Origin: Chryseobacterium vaccae
GTDB lineage: Bacteria > Bacteroidota > Bacteroidia > Flavobacteriales > Weeksellaceae
Direction: 5' to 3'
Assembly (NCBI RefSeq): GCF_009602705.1
Contig: NZ_VSWH01000001.1
Coordinates: 2,666,001 to 2,730,000, forward strand
DNA length: 64,000 bases
Part shown: one piece after another, positions 8,284 through 17,132 of the stretch
How positions within the stretch are numbered: position 1 is the stretch's first letter
Layout of the letters: each line of letters opens with the position of its first letter
Notes under the pieces: generated by a model
What the model saw: only the letters and a program-made list of their open reading frames with translations
What the model was told of the DNA's origin: nothing
The model's database searches: none
Made by a program: the position numbers and the translations under genes

Positions 8284-9030
8284 TTACTCTTTGATAAGCT
8301 TTTCATAAGACTTATTTCCATCTTTTAAAGTAACTTCGAAATAATAAATTCCGGATTTCAGGTCGGAAATATTGATATTCTCTCCATCCGTATTTGCTGT
8401 TCTTACCTTCCTTCCTGTTGAGTCGTAGATCTCAACAGATTTTATTTTGTCTGCGTTTTTAATACTTACAGTTTCCTTGGCCGGGTTCGGATAAAGATTA
8501 ACTTTCTTGTTCTCGGCAGCAACTTCACTGGTTCCTAAGGTAGTAGCTGTCATTGTTAATGTTGCATAACCTCTGTCTGTATTTCCATGATATCCTAAAT
8601 CCTGATTACCTAATCTGCGTGCATAAAAAATATTGATTGTTCCTGCTGCATTAGGAATTGCAAAATCCCCTGCTCCACCGGAAAGAGATCTTGTAGCCAC
8701 AATAGTTCTTATACTTCCTGACACAGTATTTGATGTTTGCGTCCAGTCCTGAGATGAATCAGGTGAAGGAGCATTAGGAACTCCACTGAAAGAATAGTCT
8801 CTATTCGCAGACGAATTATAAATGAACCCATCTGCACCAGCCCCCATTCCTGAATTACCGAAACCTATTCCCAGCATTGAATTACTATCTCCTGTTAAGG
8901 TAAGGGTTACTTTCGTAGGATCAGTCACTAATTTCACCGTCATGACAGGTGTCATTACCGTTTCTGACGAAAACTGCGCCCAGGCTAAACTTGCAAAGGC
9001 TAAACTAAGTGTTAGTAGAATTTTTTTCAT
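8284..9030 (-). CDS. DOMON-like domain protein with T9SS type A sorting domain
   Basis: A 248-residue secreted protein. Signal peptide residues 1-18 (ends AWAQ). Residues about 20-165 read like a DOMON domain: a beta-strand with MLGIGFG, then GMGAGADGFIYN, later INIFYARRLGNQDLGYHG. DOMON domains bind heme or sugars in redox proteins; Met and His candidates for heme ligation are present but unproven. Residues about 175-248 are a T9SS type A tail (VNLYPNPAKETVSI, GIYYFEV), so the protein is exported to the surface or medium. It is the last gene of a five-gene operon, 1 bp after the ankyrin gene. Confidence 0.8.
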   Translation of the reverse strand: MKKILLTLSLAFASLAWAQFSSETVMTPVMTVKLVTDPTKVTLTLTGDSNSMLGIGFGNSGMGAGADGFIYNSSANRDYSFSGVPNAPSPDSSQDWTQTSNTVSGSIRTIVATRSLSGGAGDFAIPNAAGTINIFYARRLGNQDLGYHGNTDRGYATLTMTATTLGTSEVAAENKKVNLYPNPAKETVSIKNADKIKSVEIYDSTGRKVRTANTDGENINISDLKSGIYYFEVTLKDGNKSYEKLIKE

Positions 9031-9031
9031 A

Positions 9032-9556
9032 TCAATTTTTTAAGAGTTTAATAATTTCGTTGTTATTGGTCTGTAATGCATATTCAAAAGGAGTCATTCC
9101 CATTGAATCTTTTTTGGATTTATCTGCTTTATATTTCAGCAGCAGCTCTACCAGATCTTTGTTTCCTGATTTTACTGCCCAGAACAAAGGTGTATATCCT
9201 GTAGCATCAGCAATATTTGGATCTGCATTTTTCTTTAGCAACCGTTCCACCAGATCTCTGTTGTACTTTATTGCAAGTCCTGCCAATGCAGTTCCTTCGC
9301 CACTTTTATAATTAACATCTTTTACATGGTCAATCAAAAATTGAGCAACCTCAATATTCCCTCTGTAACAGGCTAAAATAAGTGGCGAAAAACCATTTTC
9401 ATTGACCTGGTTAATAATATCCGGGTTCTGTTTCATCAGATCCTTTACTTCGGTAAGTGTTCCGCTTCTGGCAATATCAAATATTGACTTTGCTTTCTCC
9501 TGAGCAGATACCAGTGAACCCAGAAATATTCCTAACATGAAGATCAGATTTTTCAT
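9032..9556 (-). CDS. Exported ankyrin-repeat protein
   Basis: 174 residues with a signal peptide (1-18) and about four to five ankyrin repeats filling the rest. Clear repeat cores are NGFSPLILACYRGNIEVAQ, then a copy around GTALAGLAIKYN, then ATGYTPLFWAVKSGNKDLVE and SMGMTPFEYALQTNN. It is presumably a periplasmic protein-protein interaction module. Its start overlaps the YceI stop by 4 bp, indicating translational coupling, and the DOMON gene follows after 1 bp. In other bacteria small periplasmic ankyrin proteins sit next to catalases or redox enzymes, so a chaperone or protective role is possible (inference). Confidence 0.88.
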   Translation of the reverse strand: MKNLIFMLGIFLGSLVSAQEKAKSIFDIARSGTLTEVKDLMKQNPDIINQVNENGFSPLILACYRGNIEVAQFLIDHVKDVNYKSGEGTALAGLAIKYNRDLVERLLKKNADPNIADATGYTPLFWAVKSGNKDLVELLLKYKADKSKKDSMGMTPFEYALQTNNNEIIKLLKN

Positions 9557-10098
9557 TGTTGGAGCATTACGTAGTTATATTCAATATTTACATTCTCTGC
9601 TACTTTCTTAGTAACCATCTTCGGAATAGCTACTTTATAATCTGCAGGCTTCGCTATAAAACCGCCCTGCATATAGATTTTCCCATCTTTTGCATAGATT
9701 GTTGCTGTGGAAGAAACGGCTTTATCCACTCCGTGAAAATTTAAAGTTCCCTGAACGGTATACTTTTGTGGGCTTGCACTCAGCTTTGCCTTATCGAAGT
9801 TGACAACTTTCCCTTTGAAAGTCGTTTTCGGATATTTCGCAGTCTCGGCATAGCTTTCATTGAAATGTTCTTCCATTAATTTTGTTTTAAAATGAAAGTT
9901 CTTCACAGATGAAACTGATGCCATTTCTCCGGTATCTGCATTTAAAACAACAACATTATTGTCATCCTTCGCATAAATATCTTCGAATAAAGGTACTGAA
10001 GCCTCAAAACTTACTTTTCCCGTTTTAGAGCTGTATTTTTGTGCTGAAGCGTAACCAGCCGAAAGTAGTAATACACTTAATAATCCTAATTTTTTCAT
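9553..10098 (-). CDS. YceI-family periplasmic lipocalin-like protein
   Basis: 181 residues. Signal peptide 1-19 (ending YASAQ), then a YceI beta-barrel (about 22-181) with the landmark pattern KNFHFKTKLMEEHFNE, YPKTTFKG and VQGTLNFHGV. YceI proteins bind isoprenoid lipids such as quinones in a lipocalin-like pocket, and are commonly encoded with cytochromes. Here the gene lies 12 bp after a c-type cytochrome gene and overlaps the ankyrin gene by 4 bp. A quinone or isoprenoid carrier role is inferred from the family. Confidence 0.9.
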   Translation of the reverse strand: MKKLGLLSVLLLSAGYASAQKYSSKTGKVSFEASVPLFEDIYAKDDNNVVVLNADTGEMASVSSVKNFHFKTKLMEEHFNESYAETAKYPKTTFKGKVVNFDKAKLSASPQKYTVQGTLNFHGVDKAVSSTATIYAKDGKIYMQGGFIAKPADYKVAIPKMVTKKVAENVNIEYNYVMLQQ

Positions 10099-10110
10099 AT
10101 CAAATATTTT

Positions 10111-10452
10111 TTAATTTTCAGTTAATCCGTCAGCTTTCCATTTAATAAAAATATTAATCTGTGTCTGAGACAAAGATCCGCCCTGAGGCATTTTCCCCGG
10201 ATCACCGTTTGCTCTCTGTATTCTGTTGAGAATTCCTTCTATATTATTTTTTACATCATTATAAGACACCAGAGGTTTAAAACTTCCTGCCGAATGGCAA
10301 CCTATGCAGTTATTATCCACAATTGGCTTTACATCCTGGTTGTATCTTACCAGTTCGACAATTGGCTTATTCTCAGATACTTCCTCGTAGGTTCTGCTGT
10401 CACAGGCAGTTAGTAAAACTGCTGAAAGCATTATGTATATGTTCTTTTTCAT
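10111..10452 (-). CDS. Small c-type cytochrome lipoprotein
   Basis: 113 residues from the ATG at 10452. This start is chosen because it gives a lipoprotein signal peptide with lipobox LTAC; the longer frame from 10518 would add a hydrophilic extension overlapping the upstream gene. One heme c site, CIGCH, lies near residues 52-56, with a downstream GKMPQGG supplying a possible Met axial ligand. The protein is expected to be membrane-anchored in the periplasm or outer membrane and to carry single electrons. The start is 1 bp from the stop of the DUF5777 gene, so translation is likely coupled. Confidence 0.88.
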   Translation of the reverse strand: MKKNIYIMLSAVLLTACDSRTYEEVSENKPIVELVRYNQDVKPIVDNNCIGCHSAGSFKPLVSYNDVKNNIEGILNRIQRANGDPGKMPQGGSLSQTQINIFIKWKADGLTEN

Positions 10453-10453
10453 T

Positions 10454-11296
10454 TTAAAATACTCTGTAAAGATTAAATCCAAAGAAAATCTGCCCTTTGC
10501 CCCACTTTCCCACTGCATTGGTAAGATAGCCTATATCTGAATTGATCTGGGAATTGGTGAATAGCAGCTGGAAAATATGTCCTCCAGTTTCTATATCTAC
10601 TCCTAATGACAGAGGGTTTTTATAAAAACTGTGATTATCAAAATTCACAAAATATTCTGCGTTTACAGAAACTCTTTTTGATATTTTATAGCGTCCTCCC
10701 AATCCGGTTAAAAACTGGTTCTTATCTTCTATTGTTGGTTCATATAGGTTTTTATGGACGTATGAAGGGATGAGCTGTAATGATAGGTTATCATTAAATC
10801 GTCTTGAGATTAAGGCTTGTGTAAGATAAGTGAGTCTGTCACCGAATTTAAGATAAGGATAAGTATCTTTACTAAGATCCGTATTTACTCCCATTACATT
10901 ATAGCCAACGATATCCACCGGAAAGTTTTCATCTTGCTTGGTCAGTTTATATTTTAATGCCCCTTCGAAGGTTTTCATATTGGTTTCTCTGGAAAGACTT
11001 ACAGAAACTGCATCTGAAACACCGTAGATAACACCTAATTTAGTGGATGCATTATCCAGTCCGAAAAAGTCTTTAAATCCTGTGCTTATGTCACCAAATC
11101 TATGGGCAACAACAATATACCATTCTTTTTTGGCAGCAAGTTTTGTAGATTGTGCCGTAACAATCTGAAGAGCTTTAAAAGCGGGCTGTGAAATTTCTGT
11201 ATCGGTTTTAATAGTGTCAATATCTTTCAGCAGATCTTCCTGTCCAAAGGCAAAAACTGATGAAAATACTGACAAAAATAATAGAGTCTTTGTCAT
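10454..11296 (-). CDS. DUF5777-family outer-membrane beta-barrel protein
   Basis: 280 residues. Signal peptide 1-18 (VFAFGQ), then a short acidic linker and a region of alternating amphipathic strands ending in an aromatic C-terminus (NLYRVF), typical of outer-membrane barrels. Recognisable DUF5777 segments include WYIVVAHRFGDI, STKLGVIYGVSD and NAEYFVNFDNHSF. No biochemical function is established for the family as far as I know. It opens the five-gene operon and sits directly behind a promoter with a Crp-like site, 133 bp downstream of the crp/fnr gene. Confidence 0.85.
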   Translation of the reverse strand: MTKTLLFLSVFSSVFAFGQEDLLKDIDTIKTDTEISQPAFKALQIVTAQSTKLAAKKEWYIVVAHRFGDISTGFKDFFGLDNASTKLGVIYGVSDAVSVSLSRETNMKTFEGALKYKLTKQDENFPVDIVGYNVMGVNTDLSKDTYPYLKFGDRLTYLTQALISRRFNDNLSLQLIPSYVHKNLYEPTIEDKNQFLTGLGGRYKISKRVSVNAEYFVNFDNHSFYKNPLSLGVDIETGGHIFQLLFTNSQINSDIGYLTNAVGKWGKGQIFFGFNLYRVF

Positions 11297-11331
11297 ATAC
11301 TACTACAATTTGAATTTAAATTATGATATGA

Positions 11332-11377
11332 CAAACTTATAGAGATATCGATTCAAAAATGTGTGATAAAAGTCACC
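11332..11377 (-). promoter_or_regulatory. Operon promoter with Crp/Fnr-like site near -41
   Basis: The minus strand has a Bacteroidota -7 box TAAGTTTG at 11332-11339. Upstream is TGTGA-N6-TCACC (plus-strand reading, 11362-11377), matching 9 of 10 bases of the Crp-type dyad. Its centre is 34 bp from the centre of the -7 box, that is about -41 from the expected start site, the class II activator position. The adjacent upstream gene encodes a Crp/Fnr protein. Confidence 0.65.
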
Positions 11378-11429
11378 ATATAAATAGTTTTTATCAATGA
11401 TTAAACTAAAACCTTTAAAACAACATAAA

Positions 11430-12080
11430 TTAGACTAATCTAACATTTTCATTTACAGCGACTTTTATTCCTTCCTTAGCCTGAACAATTTCTCCGTCAC
11501 TTTCAATTTTCTTTAACACCCTGCTTACCACTTCCCGGGAAGTTCCTAAGCTGCTGGCTATTTCACGATGGGTAATCTTGATAGGATTATTTCCAGTTAA
11601 GGAGATCTGCTGTTTTATATAGTTCAAAACACGTCTGTCAAGCCTGTGAAAAACAGCTTCATTGACCATACTCATGACTTCCGAGAAACGTCTGTCGTAT
11701 TCCCGGTAGAATAATTTATTGATTTCCGGAAACTGAATCAGCCAGTCGTGTATTACGGAAACAGGGATAAGCAAAGCTTCAGAATCTTCTTCTGCTATCG
11801 CATATACTCTGCTCACATAGTCTGTAAAAATGGAGGAAAAGGTCATAAGGCAGCTATCGTTGGGCCTGATGTAATAGTAAATAAGTTCCCGGCCGTCATT
11901 AAGGGTAAAAACTTTAATAGAGCCTTTTATCAGAAAAGGTACATATTTATTTTTCTGTCCTTCCCTTATAATTTCCGTCTTCGACTTTATATTGGTCATC
12001 ACTGCATGTTTTTCAATTTCAGTTAAAAAACCACGACCTAAAAACCCAAATTTCTGGAGAATAAACTGGTCATTTATCAT
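11430..12080 (-). CDS. Crp/Fnr-family transcriptional regulator
   Basis: 216 residues: an N-terminal cyclic-nucleotide-binding-like barrel (about 20-120), a dimerisation helix and a C-terminal winged helix. The recognition helix reads TSREVVSRVLKKIE, with the Arg-Glu...Arg arrangement that in Crp reads TGTGA. There is only one Cys (DSCLMTF), so the iron-sulfur cluster of true Fnr is absent; a heme, nitric oxide or nucleotide signal is possible. It precedes the DUF5777 operon on the same strand, and a matching TGTGA-N6-TCACC site lies between them, so it is the likely activator. Confidence 0.88.
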   Translation of the reverse strand: MINDQFILQKFGFLGRGFLTEIEKHAVMTNIKSKTEIIREGQKNKYVPFLIKGSIKVFTLNDGRELIYYYIRPNDSCLMTFSSIFTDYVSRVYAIAEEDSEALLIPVSVIHDWLIQFPEINKLFYREYDRRFSEVMSMVNEAVFHRLDRRVLNYIKQQISLTGNNPIKITHREIASSLGTSREVVSRVLKKIESDGEIVQAKEGIKVAVNENVRLV

Positions 12081-12303
12081 ATCTTTTTTTGTGAGGTATT
12101 TTTAAGCAAATATATAAAATCGAGCAACTAATATGCGATATTAATAAAAATCTTTCATCATAATGTTAAAAATAACTAAATATTGGTATTTTTAATATAT
12201 ATTTTAAATTGAAAATTAAAATAATATGAATTTTATAAGGAAAAACCGAGAACTTATTTTGAAGATCATGGATCTATAAAAAGATCTATTAGCATTTAAC
12301 AAA

Positions 12304-12328
12304 AATACCCCGGAAAAACCGGGGTATT
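12304..12328 (-). terminator. Terminator after the rpoB-rpoC-DUF3467 transcript
   Basis: AATACCCCGG and CCGGGGTATT form a perfect 10-bp stem with a 5-nt A loop; on the minus strand TTTTTG follows. The rest of the 270-bp gap (12081-12350) is AT-rich and shows no convincing gene. Confidence 0.88.
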
Positions 12329-12350
12329 CTATTTTATGATAAGAAAAATC

Positions 12351-12656
12351 TTAAGCTTGTACGTTGTTTCCTCCTAATACGAAAGGCTCAACTTCTTTGA
12401 TTTCTCCGAACTGCTGCTCATAGTTAGCGATGTTCTGTTGAAGAGCGTTTAAAACTCTTTTAGCATGAAGAGGAGCAAGAATAACTCTTGATCTTACTTT
12501 AGCTTGCTGTACCCCCGGCATTAATTGGATGAAATCTACTACGAACTCAGATGGAGAGTGGTTTACCAATGCTAAGTTAGCATAGATACCAGCAGCTACC
12601 ATTTCGTTTAATTCGATGTTGATGTTTCCGTCTTGTGGATTTTGATTGTTGTCCAT
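12351..12656 (-). CDS. DUF3467-family protein
   Basis: 101 residues, small and acidic to neutral, with no signal peptide. The conserved core ELNEMVAAGIYANLALVNHS, EFVVDFIQLMPG and KVRSRVILAPLHAKR identifies DUF3467, a family regularly found directly downstream of rpoC in flavobacteria. It follows rpoC by 88 bp and ends before a strong terminator, so it is probably the last gene of the rpoBC transcript. Function is unknown. Confidence 0.9.
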   Translation of the reverse strand: MDNNQNPQDGNINIELNEMVAAGIYANLALVNHSPSEFVVDFIQLMPGVQQAKVRSRVILAPLHAKRVLNALQQNIANYEQQFGEIKEVEPFVLGGNNVQA

Positions 12657-12744
12657 TGTTATAAATTATGTTTTTAAAATTCGAAATTTGAGATTGTGAA
12701 AATATAAAAATAATTCCAAATCCCAAATTTCAAATCATTTAATT

Positions 12745-15700
12745 TTAGTTAAGGTCTTCGAATTCTTTCTTAGAACCTACGATAACATTCTGGTATTCTT
12801 TAAGACCTGTACCTGCAGGAATTCTGTGCCCTACAATTACATTTTCTTTAAGACCACCAAGAGCGTCTACTTTACCAGCTACTGCTGCTTCATTAAGAAC
12901 TTTAGTCGTTTCCTGGAACGATGCTGCAGACATGAATGACTTCGTCTGAAGAGCTGCTCTTGTAATCCCCTGAAGTACAGGTGTTGCTGTTGCAGGAAGA
13001 GCTTCTCTTACTTCTACTAAGGCCTGATCTTCACGTCTCAGTTTAGAGTTTTCGTCTCTTAATTCTCTAGCAGTAATCATCTGACCTGGTCTGAATTCTT
13101 TAGAATCACCTGCATCAACTACTACTTTAAGACCGAATACTCTGTTGTTTTCTTCCAGGAAGTCATACTTATGCTCAAGAGCTCCTTCAAGGAATTGAGT
13201 ATCACCTCCATCCACGATAGATACTTTAGTCATCATCTGTCTTACGATGATTTCGAAGTGCTTATCGTCAATTTTCACCCCCTGAAGACGGTAAACTTCC
13301 TGAATCTCATTTACTAAGTATTCCTGAACGGCTGTTGGGCCTTTGATTCTTAAAATGTCGTCCGGAGTAATTGAACCGTCAGAAAGTGGTGAACCAGCTC
13401 TAACGAAGTCATTCTCCTGTACTAAGATCTGGTTAGATAATTTAACTAAGTAAATTTTTCTTTCTCCAGTTTTAGCCTCAACGATCAATTCACGGTTACC
13501 CCTCTTAATTTTTCCGTAAGAAACGACCCCATCGATTTCAGTAACAACCGCTGGGTTTGAAGGGTTTCTTGCTTCGAATAATTCGGTAACTCTCGGAAGA
13601 CCTCCGGTGATATCCCCTGCTTTTGCAGATTTTCTTGGGATTTTAATTAGGACTTTACCAGCCTTAATTTTCTCACCATCATTTACCATTAAGTGGGCAC
13701 CTACCGGTAAGTTGTAAGCTTTCTGCTCAACTCCTTTAGAGTCTACCACTTTCAGTGTAGGTACGGCTTTCTTATTTCTGGATTCAGAGATTACTTTCTC
13801 TTCAAATCCTGTCTGTTCGTCAATCTCCAATTGGAATGAAATACCCTGGATAATATCCTCGTATTCTACCTTACCTGAAGTTTCAGCAATAATTACCGCG
13901 TTATACGGATCCCATTTACAGATTGTATCTCCTTTTTTCACTTTATCACCTGGTTTCACAGCTAATATAGATCCATAAGGTACGTTAGCTACCATTAATG
14001 GAGTTCTGGACTCATTATCAGCAACTAATCTGAATTCTGTTGAACGGGAAACTACAACCTCAGCTGTATTACCGTTTTCATCTTCAGAAGTAATGGTTCT
14101 TACTTCATCCATTTCAACGATACCGTCTCTTCTTGCAACGATAGATGGGTTTTCCGATACGTTTCCTGCAGTACCCCCCTGGTGGAAAGTTCTCAACGTA
14201 AGCTGAGTACCTGGTTCCCCAATTGACTGTGCTGCAATTACACCTACCGCTTCTCCCATGTGGATCACTTTACCTGTTGCTAGGTTTCTACCGTAACATT
14301 TCGCACAGATACCTTTCTTAGCTTCACAAGTTAATGGTGAACGAACCTCAACTGCTTCTAATCCGGCTTCTTCAATTCTCTTAGCTAATGCTTCGTTGAT
14401 TACCTGATCAGCTTCAGTGATTAATTCATCACTTTCAGGATCATAGATGTTATGAAGAGATACTCTACCTAAGATTCTTTCAGAAATCTTTTCAACGATC
14501 TCGTCATTTTTCTTAAGGGCAGTAACTTCTGTTCCTCTCAGTGTTCCACAGTCGTCTTCTGTAACGATAACGTCCTGTGCAACGTCTACCAATCTTCTCG
14601 TTAAGTAACCAGCATCGGCTGTCTTAAGAGCGGTATCCGCAAGACCTTTACGGGCACCGTGGGTAGAGATAAAGTACTCTAGAATCGAAAGACCTTCCTT
14701 AAAGTTCGCAAGGATCGGGTTTTCGATGATCTCCGCTCCGGTAGACCCGGCTTTCTGCGGTTTCGCCATCAAACCTCTCATCCCTGATAACTGACGGATC
14801 TGTTCTTTAGAACCCCTCGCTCCAGAGTCAAGCATCATGTATACAGAGTTGAAACCACCTTGGTCGGTTTTCATTCTGCTCATGATCATTTCAGTTAATC
14901 CGGCGTTGGTGTTTGTCCAAACGTCAATTACCTGATTATAACGTTCTGTATCGGTGATTAGACCCATGTTATAGTTGGCTCTAATTTCGTCTACAGTTTC
15001 AATTGAAGTAGCAATCATCTGCTTTTTCTCAACAGGAACTACGATATCCCCTAGTGAGAATGAAAGACCTCCTTTGAATGCGTTTGAATATCCTAAGTCT
15101 TTCATTGCATCAAGGAACTTCACCGTTGTAGGGAAATCTGTATCAGCAAGGATCTTACCGATAACGTTTCTCAATGATTTCTTAGTTAAAAGTTCATTGA
15201 TATATCCTACCTGCTTAGGTACGATCTGGTTGAATAAGATTCTACCTACAGAAGTTTCGATTAATCTTGTTACGATTACTCCATCTTCTTTAATAGGAAG
15301 TCTACATCTTACTTTAGCATTTAAAGACACTCTCCCTTCAGCATAAGCGATTTCCGCTTCTTCAGGAGAATAGAATGCAAGACCTTCCCCTTTTACTTTC
15401 ATATCTTCTGTAGAGCTCAATTCTTTAGTCATGAAATAAAGACCAAGAACCATGTCCTGAGAAGGTACTGTAATTGGAGAACCGTTTGCAGGGTTCAGGA
15501 TGTTCTGAGAACCTAACATCAATAACTGAGCTTCAAGGATCGCTTCTGGTCCTAACGGTAAGTGTACCGCCATCTGGTCACCATCGAAATCGGCGTTGAA
15601 TGCTGTTGTTACTAACGGGTGAAGCTGAATCGCTTTACCTTCGATCATCTTAGGTTGGAAAGCCTGGATACCTAGTCTGTGAAGGGTAGGTGCTCTGTTC

Positions 15701-17010
15701 AGTAGAACAGGGTGACCTTTCATCACGTTTTCAAGGATATCATATACTACAGGTTCTTTTCTGTCGATGATTCTTTTTGCAGATTTTACTGTTTTTACAA
15801 TACCTCTCTCGATTAGTTTTCTAATGATAAACGGTTTGTAAAGTTCAGCTGCCATATCTTTAGGGATACCACACTCGTGAAGCTGTAAGTTTGGACCTAC
15901 AACAATTACCGAACGAGCAGAGTAGTCAACCCTTTTTCCTAGTAGGTTCTGACGGAAACGCCCCTGCTTACCTTTCAATGAATCTGAAAGTGATTTCAAT
16001 GGTCTGTTTGATTCAGATTTTACTGCAGAAGATTTTCTTGTGTTATCGAATAATGAATCTACAGATTCCTGAAGCATACGCTTCTCGTTTCTCAAGATTA
16101 CTTCAGGAGCTTTGATCTCCAATAGTCTCTTCAAACGGTTATTTCTGATAATAACTCTTCTGTAAAGGTCATTTAAGTCAGAAGTCGCGAAACGTCCTCC
16201 ATCCAATGGAACCAATGGTCTTAGTTCTGGCGGGATAACAGGAAGTACACGCATGATCATCCACTCAGGCTTGTTGATCATTCTTGTATTAGCACCTCTT
16301 AATGCTTCTACAACGTTCAATCTTTTTAAAGCCTCAGTTCTTCTCTGCTTGGAACCTTCGTTGTGAGCTTTGTGTCTTAAATCGAAAGACAACGCATCAA
16401 GATCGATTCTTTTTAATAGATCTTCTACAGCTTCAGCACCCATTCTGGCGATGAATTTGTTTGGATCAGAATCATCAAGATACTGGTTTTCCACAGGAAG
16501 AGTTTCCATGATATCAAGGTATTCTTCTTCTGTAAGGAATTCCATATTTTCAAAATCGGAACCGTCTAATTTTTTAGCAATACCCTGCTGAATCACTACA
16601 TATCTTTCGTAGTAGATGATCATATCCAATTTCTTGGAAGGAATTCCTAAAAGGTAACCGATTTTGTTTGGTAAAGAACGGAAATACCAGATGTGAGCAA
16701 TTGGAACAACAAGATTGATGTGTCCGATTCTCTCTCTTCTTACCTTTTTCTCAGTAACTTCTACTCCACAACGGTCACAAACGATTCCTTTATAACGGAT
16801 TCTCTTGTATTTACCACAAGCACATTCGTAATCCTTTACCGGACCGAAGATCTTTTCACAGAATAACCCGTCTCTTTCAGGTTTGTGCGTTCTGTAGTTA
16901 ATAGTTTCCGGTTTCAGAACTTCTCCTCTGGATTCCTGAAGAATGGATTCCGGTGAAGCTAAACCGATGGTTATTTTATTAAATCTACTTGATTTATTTT
17001 TATTTGACAT
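12745..17010 (-). CDS. rpoC: RNA polymerase beta' subunit
   Basis: 1421 residues, the normal length for Bacteroidota RpoC. The N-terminal zinc ribbon shows [20 protein letters not shown] near residues 65-85. The universally conserved active-site loop [12 protein letters not shown], whose three Asp bind catalytic magnesium, is near residue 473. The second zinc site appears in [14 protein letters not shown], and the bridge-helix/trigger-loop region around [13 protein letters not shown] is intact. It forms the catalytic core with RpoB in the cytoplasm and follows rpoB by 122 bp on the same strand. Confidence 0.99.
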   Translation of the reverse strand: MSNKNKSSRFNKITIGLASPESILQESRGEVLKPETINYRTHKPERDGLFCEKIFGPVKDYECACGKYKRIRYKGIVCDRCGVEVTEKKVRRERIGHINLVVPIAHIWYFRSLPNKIGYLLGIPSKKLDMIIYYERYVVIQQGIAKKLDGSDFENMEFLTEEEYLDIMETLPVENQYLDDSDPNKFIARMGAEAVEDLLKRIDLDALSFDLRHKAHNEGSKQRRTEALKRLNVVEALRGANTRMINKPEWMIMRVLPVIPPELRPLVPLDGGRFATSDLNDLYRRVIIRNNRLKRLLEIKAPEVILRNEKRMLQESVDSLFDNTRKSSAVKSESNRPLKSLSDSLKGKQGRFRQNLLGKRVDYSARSVIVVGPNLQLHECGIPKDMAAELYKPFIIRKLIERGIVKTVKSAKRIIDRKEPVVYDILENVMKGHPVLLNRAPTLHRLGIQAFQPKMIEGKAIQLHPLVTTAFNADFDGDQMAVHLPLGPEAILEAQLLMLGSQNILNPANGSPITVPSQDMVLGLYFMTKELSSTEDMKVKGEGLAFYSPEEAEIAYAEGRVSLNAKVRCRLPIKEDGVIVTRLIETSVGRILFNQIVPKQVGYINELLTKKSLRNVIGKILADTDFPTTVKFLDAMKDLGYSNAFKGGLSFSLGDIVVPVEKKQMIATSIETVDEIRANYNMGLITDTERYNQVIDVWTNTNAGLTEMIMSRMKTDQGGFNSVYMMLDSGARGSKEQIRQLSGMRGLMAKPQKAGSTGAEIIENPILANFKEGLSILEYFISTHGARKGLADTALKTADAGYLTRRLVDVAQDVIVTEDDCGTLRGTEVTALKKNDEIVEKISERILGRVSLHNIYDPESDELITEADQVINEALAKRIEEAGLEAVEVRSPLTCEAKKGICAKCYGRNLATGKVIHMGEAVGVIAAQSIGEPGTQLTLRTFHQGGTAGNVSENPSIVARRDGIVEMDEVRTITSEDENGNTAEVVVSRSTEFRLVADNESRTPLMVANVPYGSILAVKPGDKVKKGDTICKWDPYNAVIIAETSGKVEYEDIIQGISFQLEIDEQTGFEEKVISESRNKKAVPTLKVVDSKGVEQKAYNLPVGAHLMVNDGEKIKAGKVLIKIPRKSAKAGDITGGLPRVTELFEARNPSNPAVVTEIDGVVSYGKIKRGNRELIVEAKTGERKIYLVKLSNQILVQENDFVRAGSPLSDGSITPDDILRIKGPTAVQEYLVNEIQEVYRLQGVKIDDKHFEIIVRQMMTKVSIVDGGDTQFLEGALEHKYDFLEENNRVFGLKVVVDAGDSKEFRPGQMITARELRDENSKLRREDQALVEVREALPATATPVLQGITRAALQTKSFMSAASFQETTKVLNEAAVAGKVDALGGLKENVIVGHRIPAGTGLKEYQNVIVGSKKEFEDLN

Positions 17011-17020
17011 AATTTTTTTT

Positions 17021-17048
17021 AGATTTTAGATTTCAGATTTCAGATTTC
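17021..17048 (-). repeat. Heptamer tandem repeat in the rpoB-rpoC gap
   Basis: Four consecutive units, agatttt followed by three exact agatttc copies, lie 10 bp upstream of the rpoC start. They would be transcribed as part of the rpoBC message. A simple-sequence tract, possibly length-variable. Confidence 0.7.
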
Positions 17049-17101
17049 AGACGAAATCATCATTCCAAATTCAAGGATTATAAAATTTTTAGAGTGTCAT
17101 A

Positions 17102-17126
17102 GTCTGACATCTTGTGTCTGACATCT
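17102..17126 (-). repeat. 11-bp direct repeat after rpoB
   Basis: GTCTGACATCT occurs at 17102-17112 and 17116-17126, separated by 3 bp, just after the rpoB stop codon. With the heptamer tract it makes the 122-bp rpoB-rpoC spacer unusually repetitive. Confidence 0.65.
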
Positions 17127-17132
17127 GATATC

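Noticed and set aside
10453..10518. A 22-residue N-terminal extension of the cytochrome gene
   Set aside because: It overlaps the DUF5777 coding end and would bury the lipoprotein signal peptide; the ATG at 10452 gives a normal one.
12227..12280. A 17-codon plus-strand frame ending before the terminator at 12304
   Set aside because: Too short, no promoter or family; the terminator is explained by the minus-strand rpoBC transcript.
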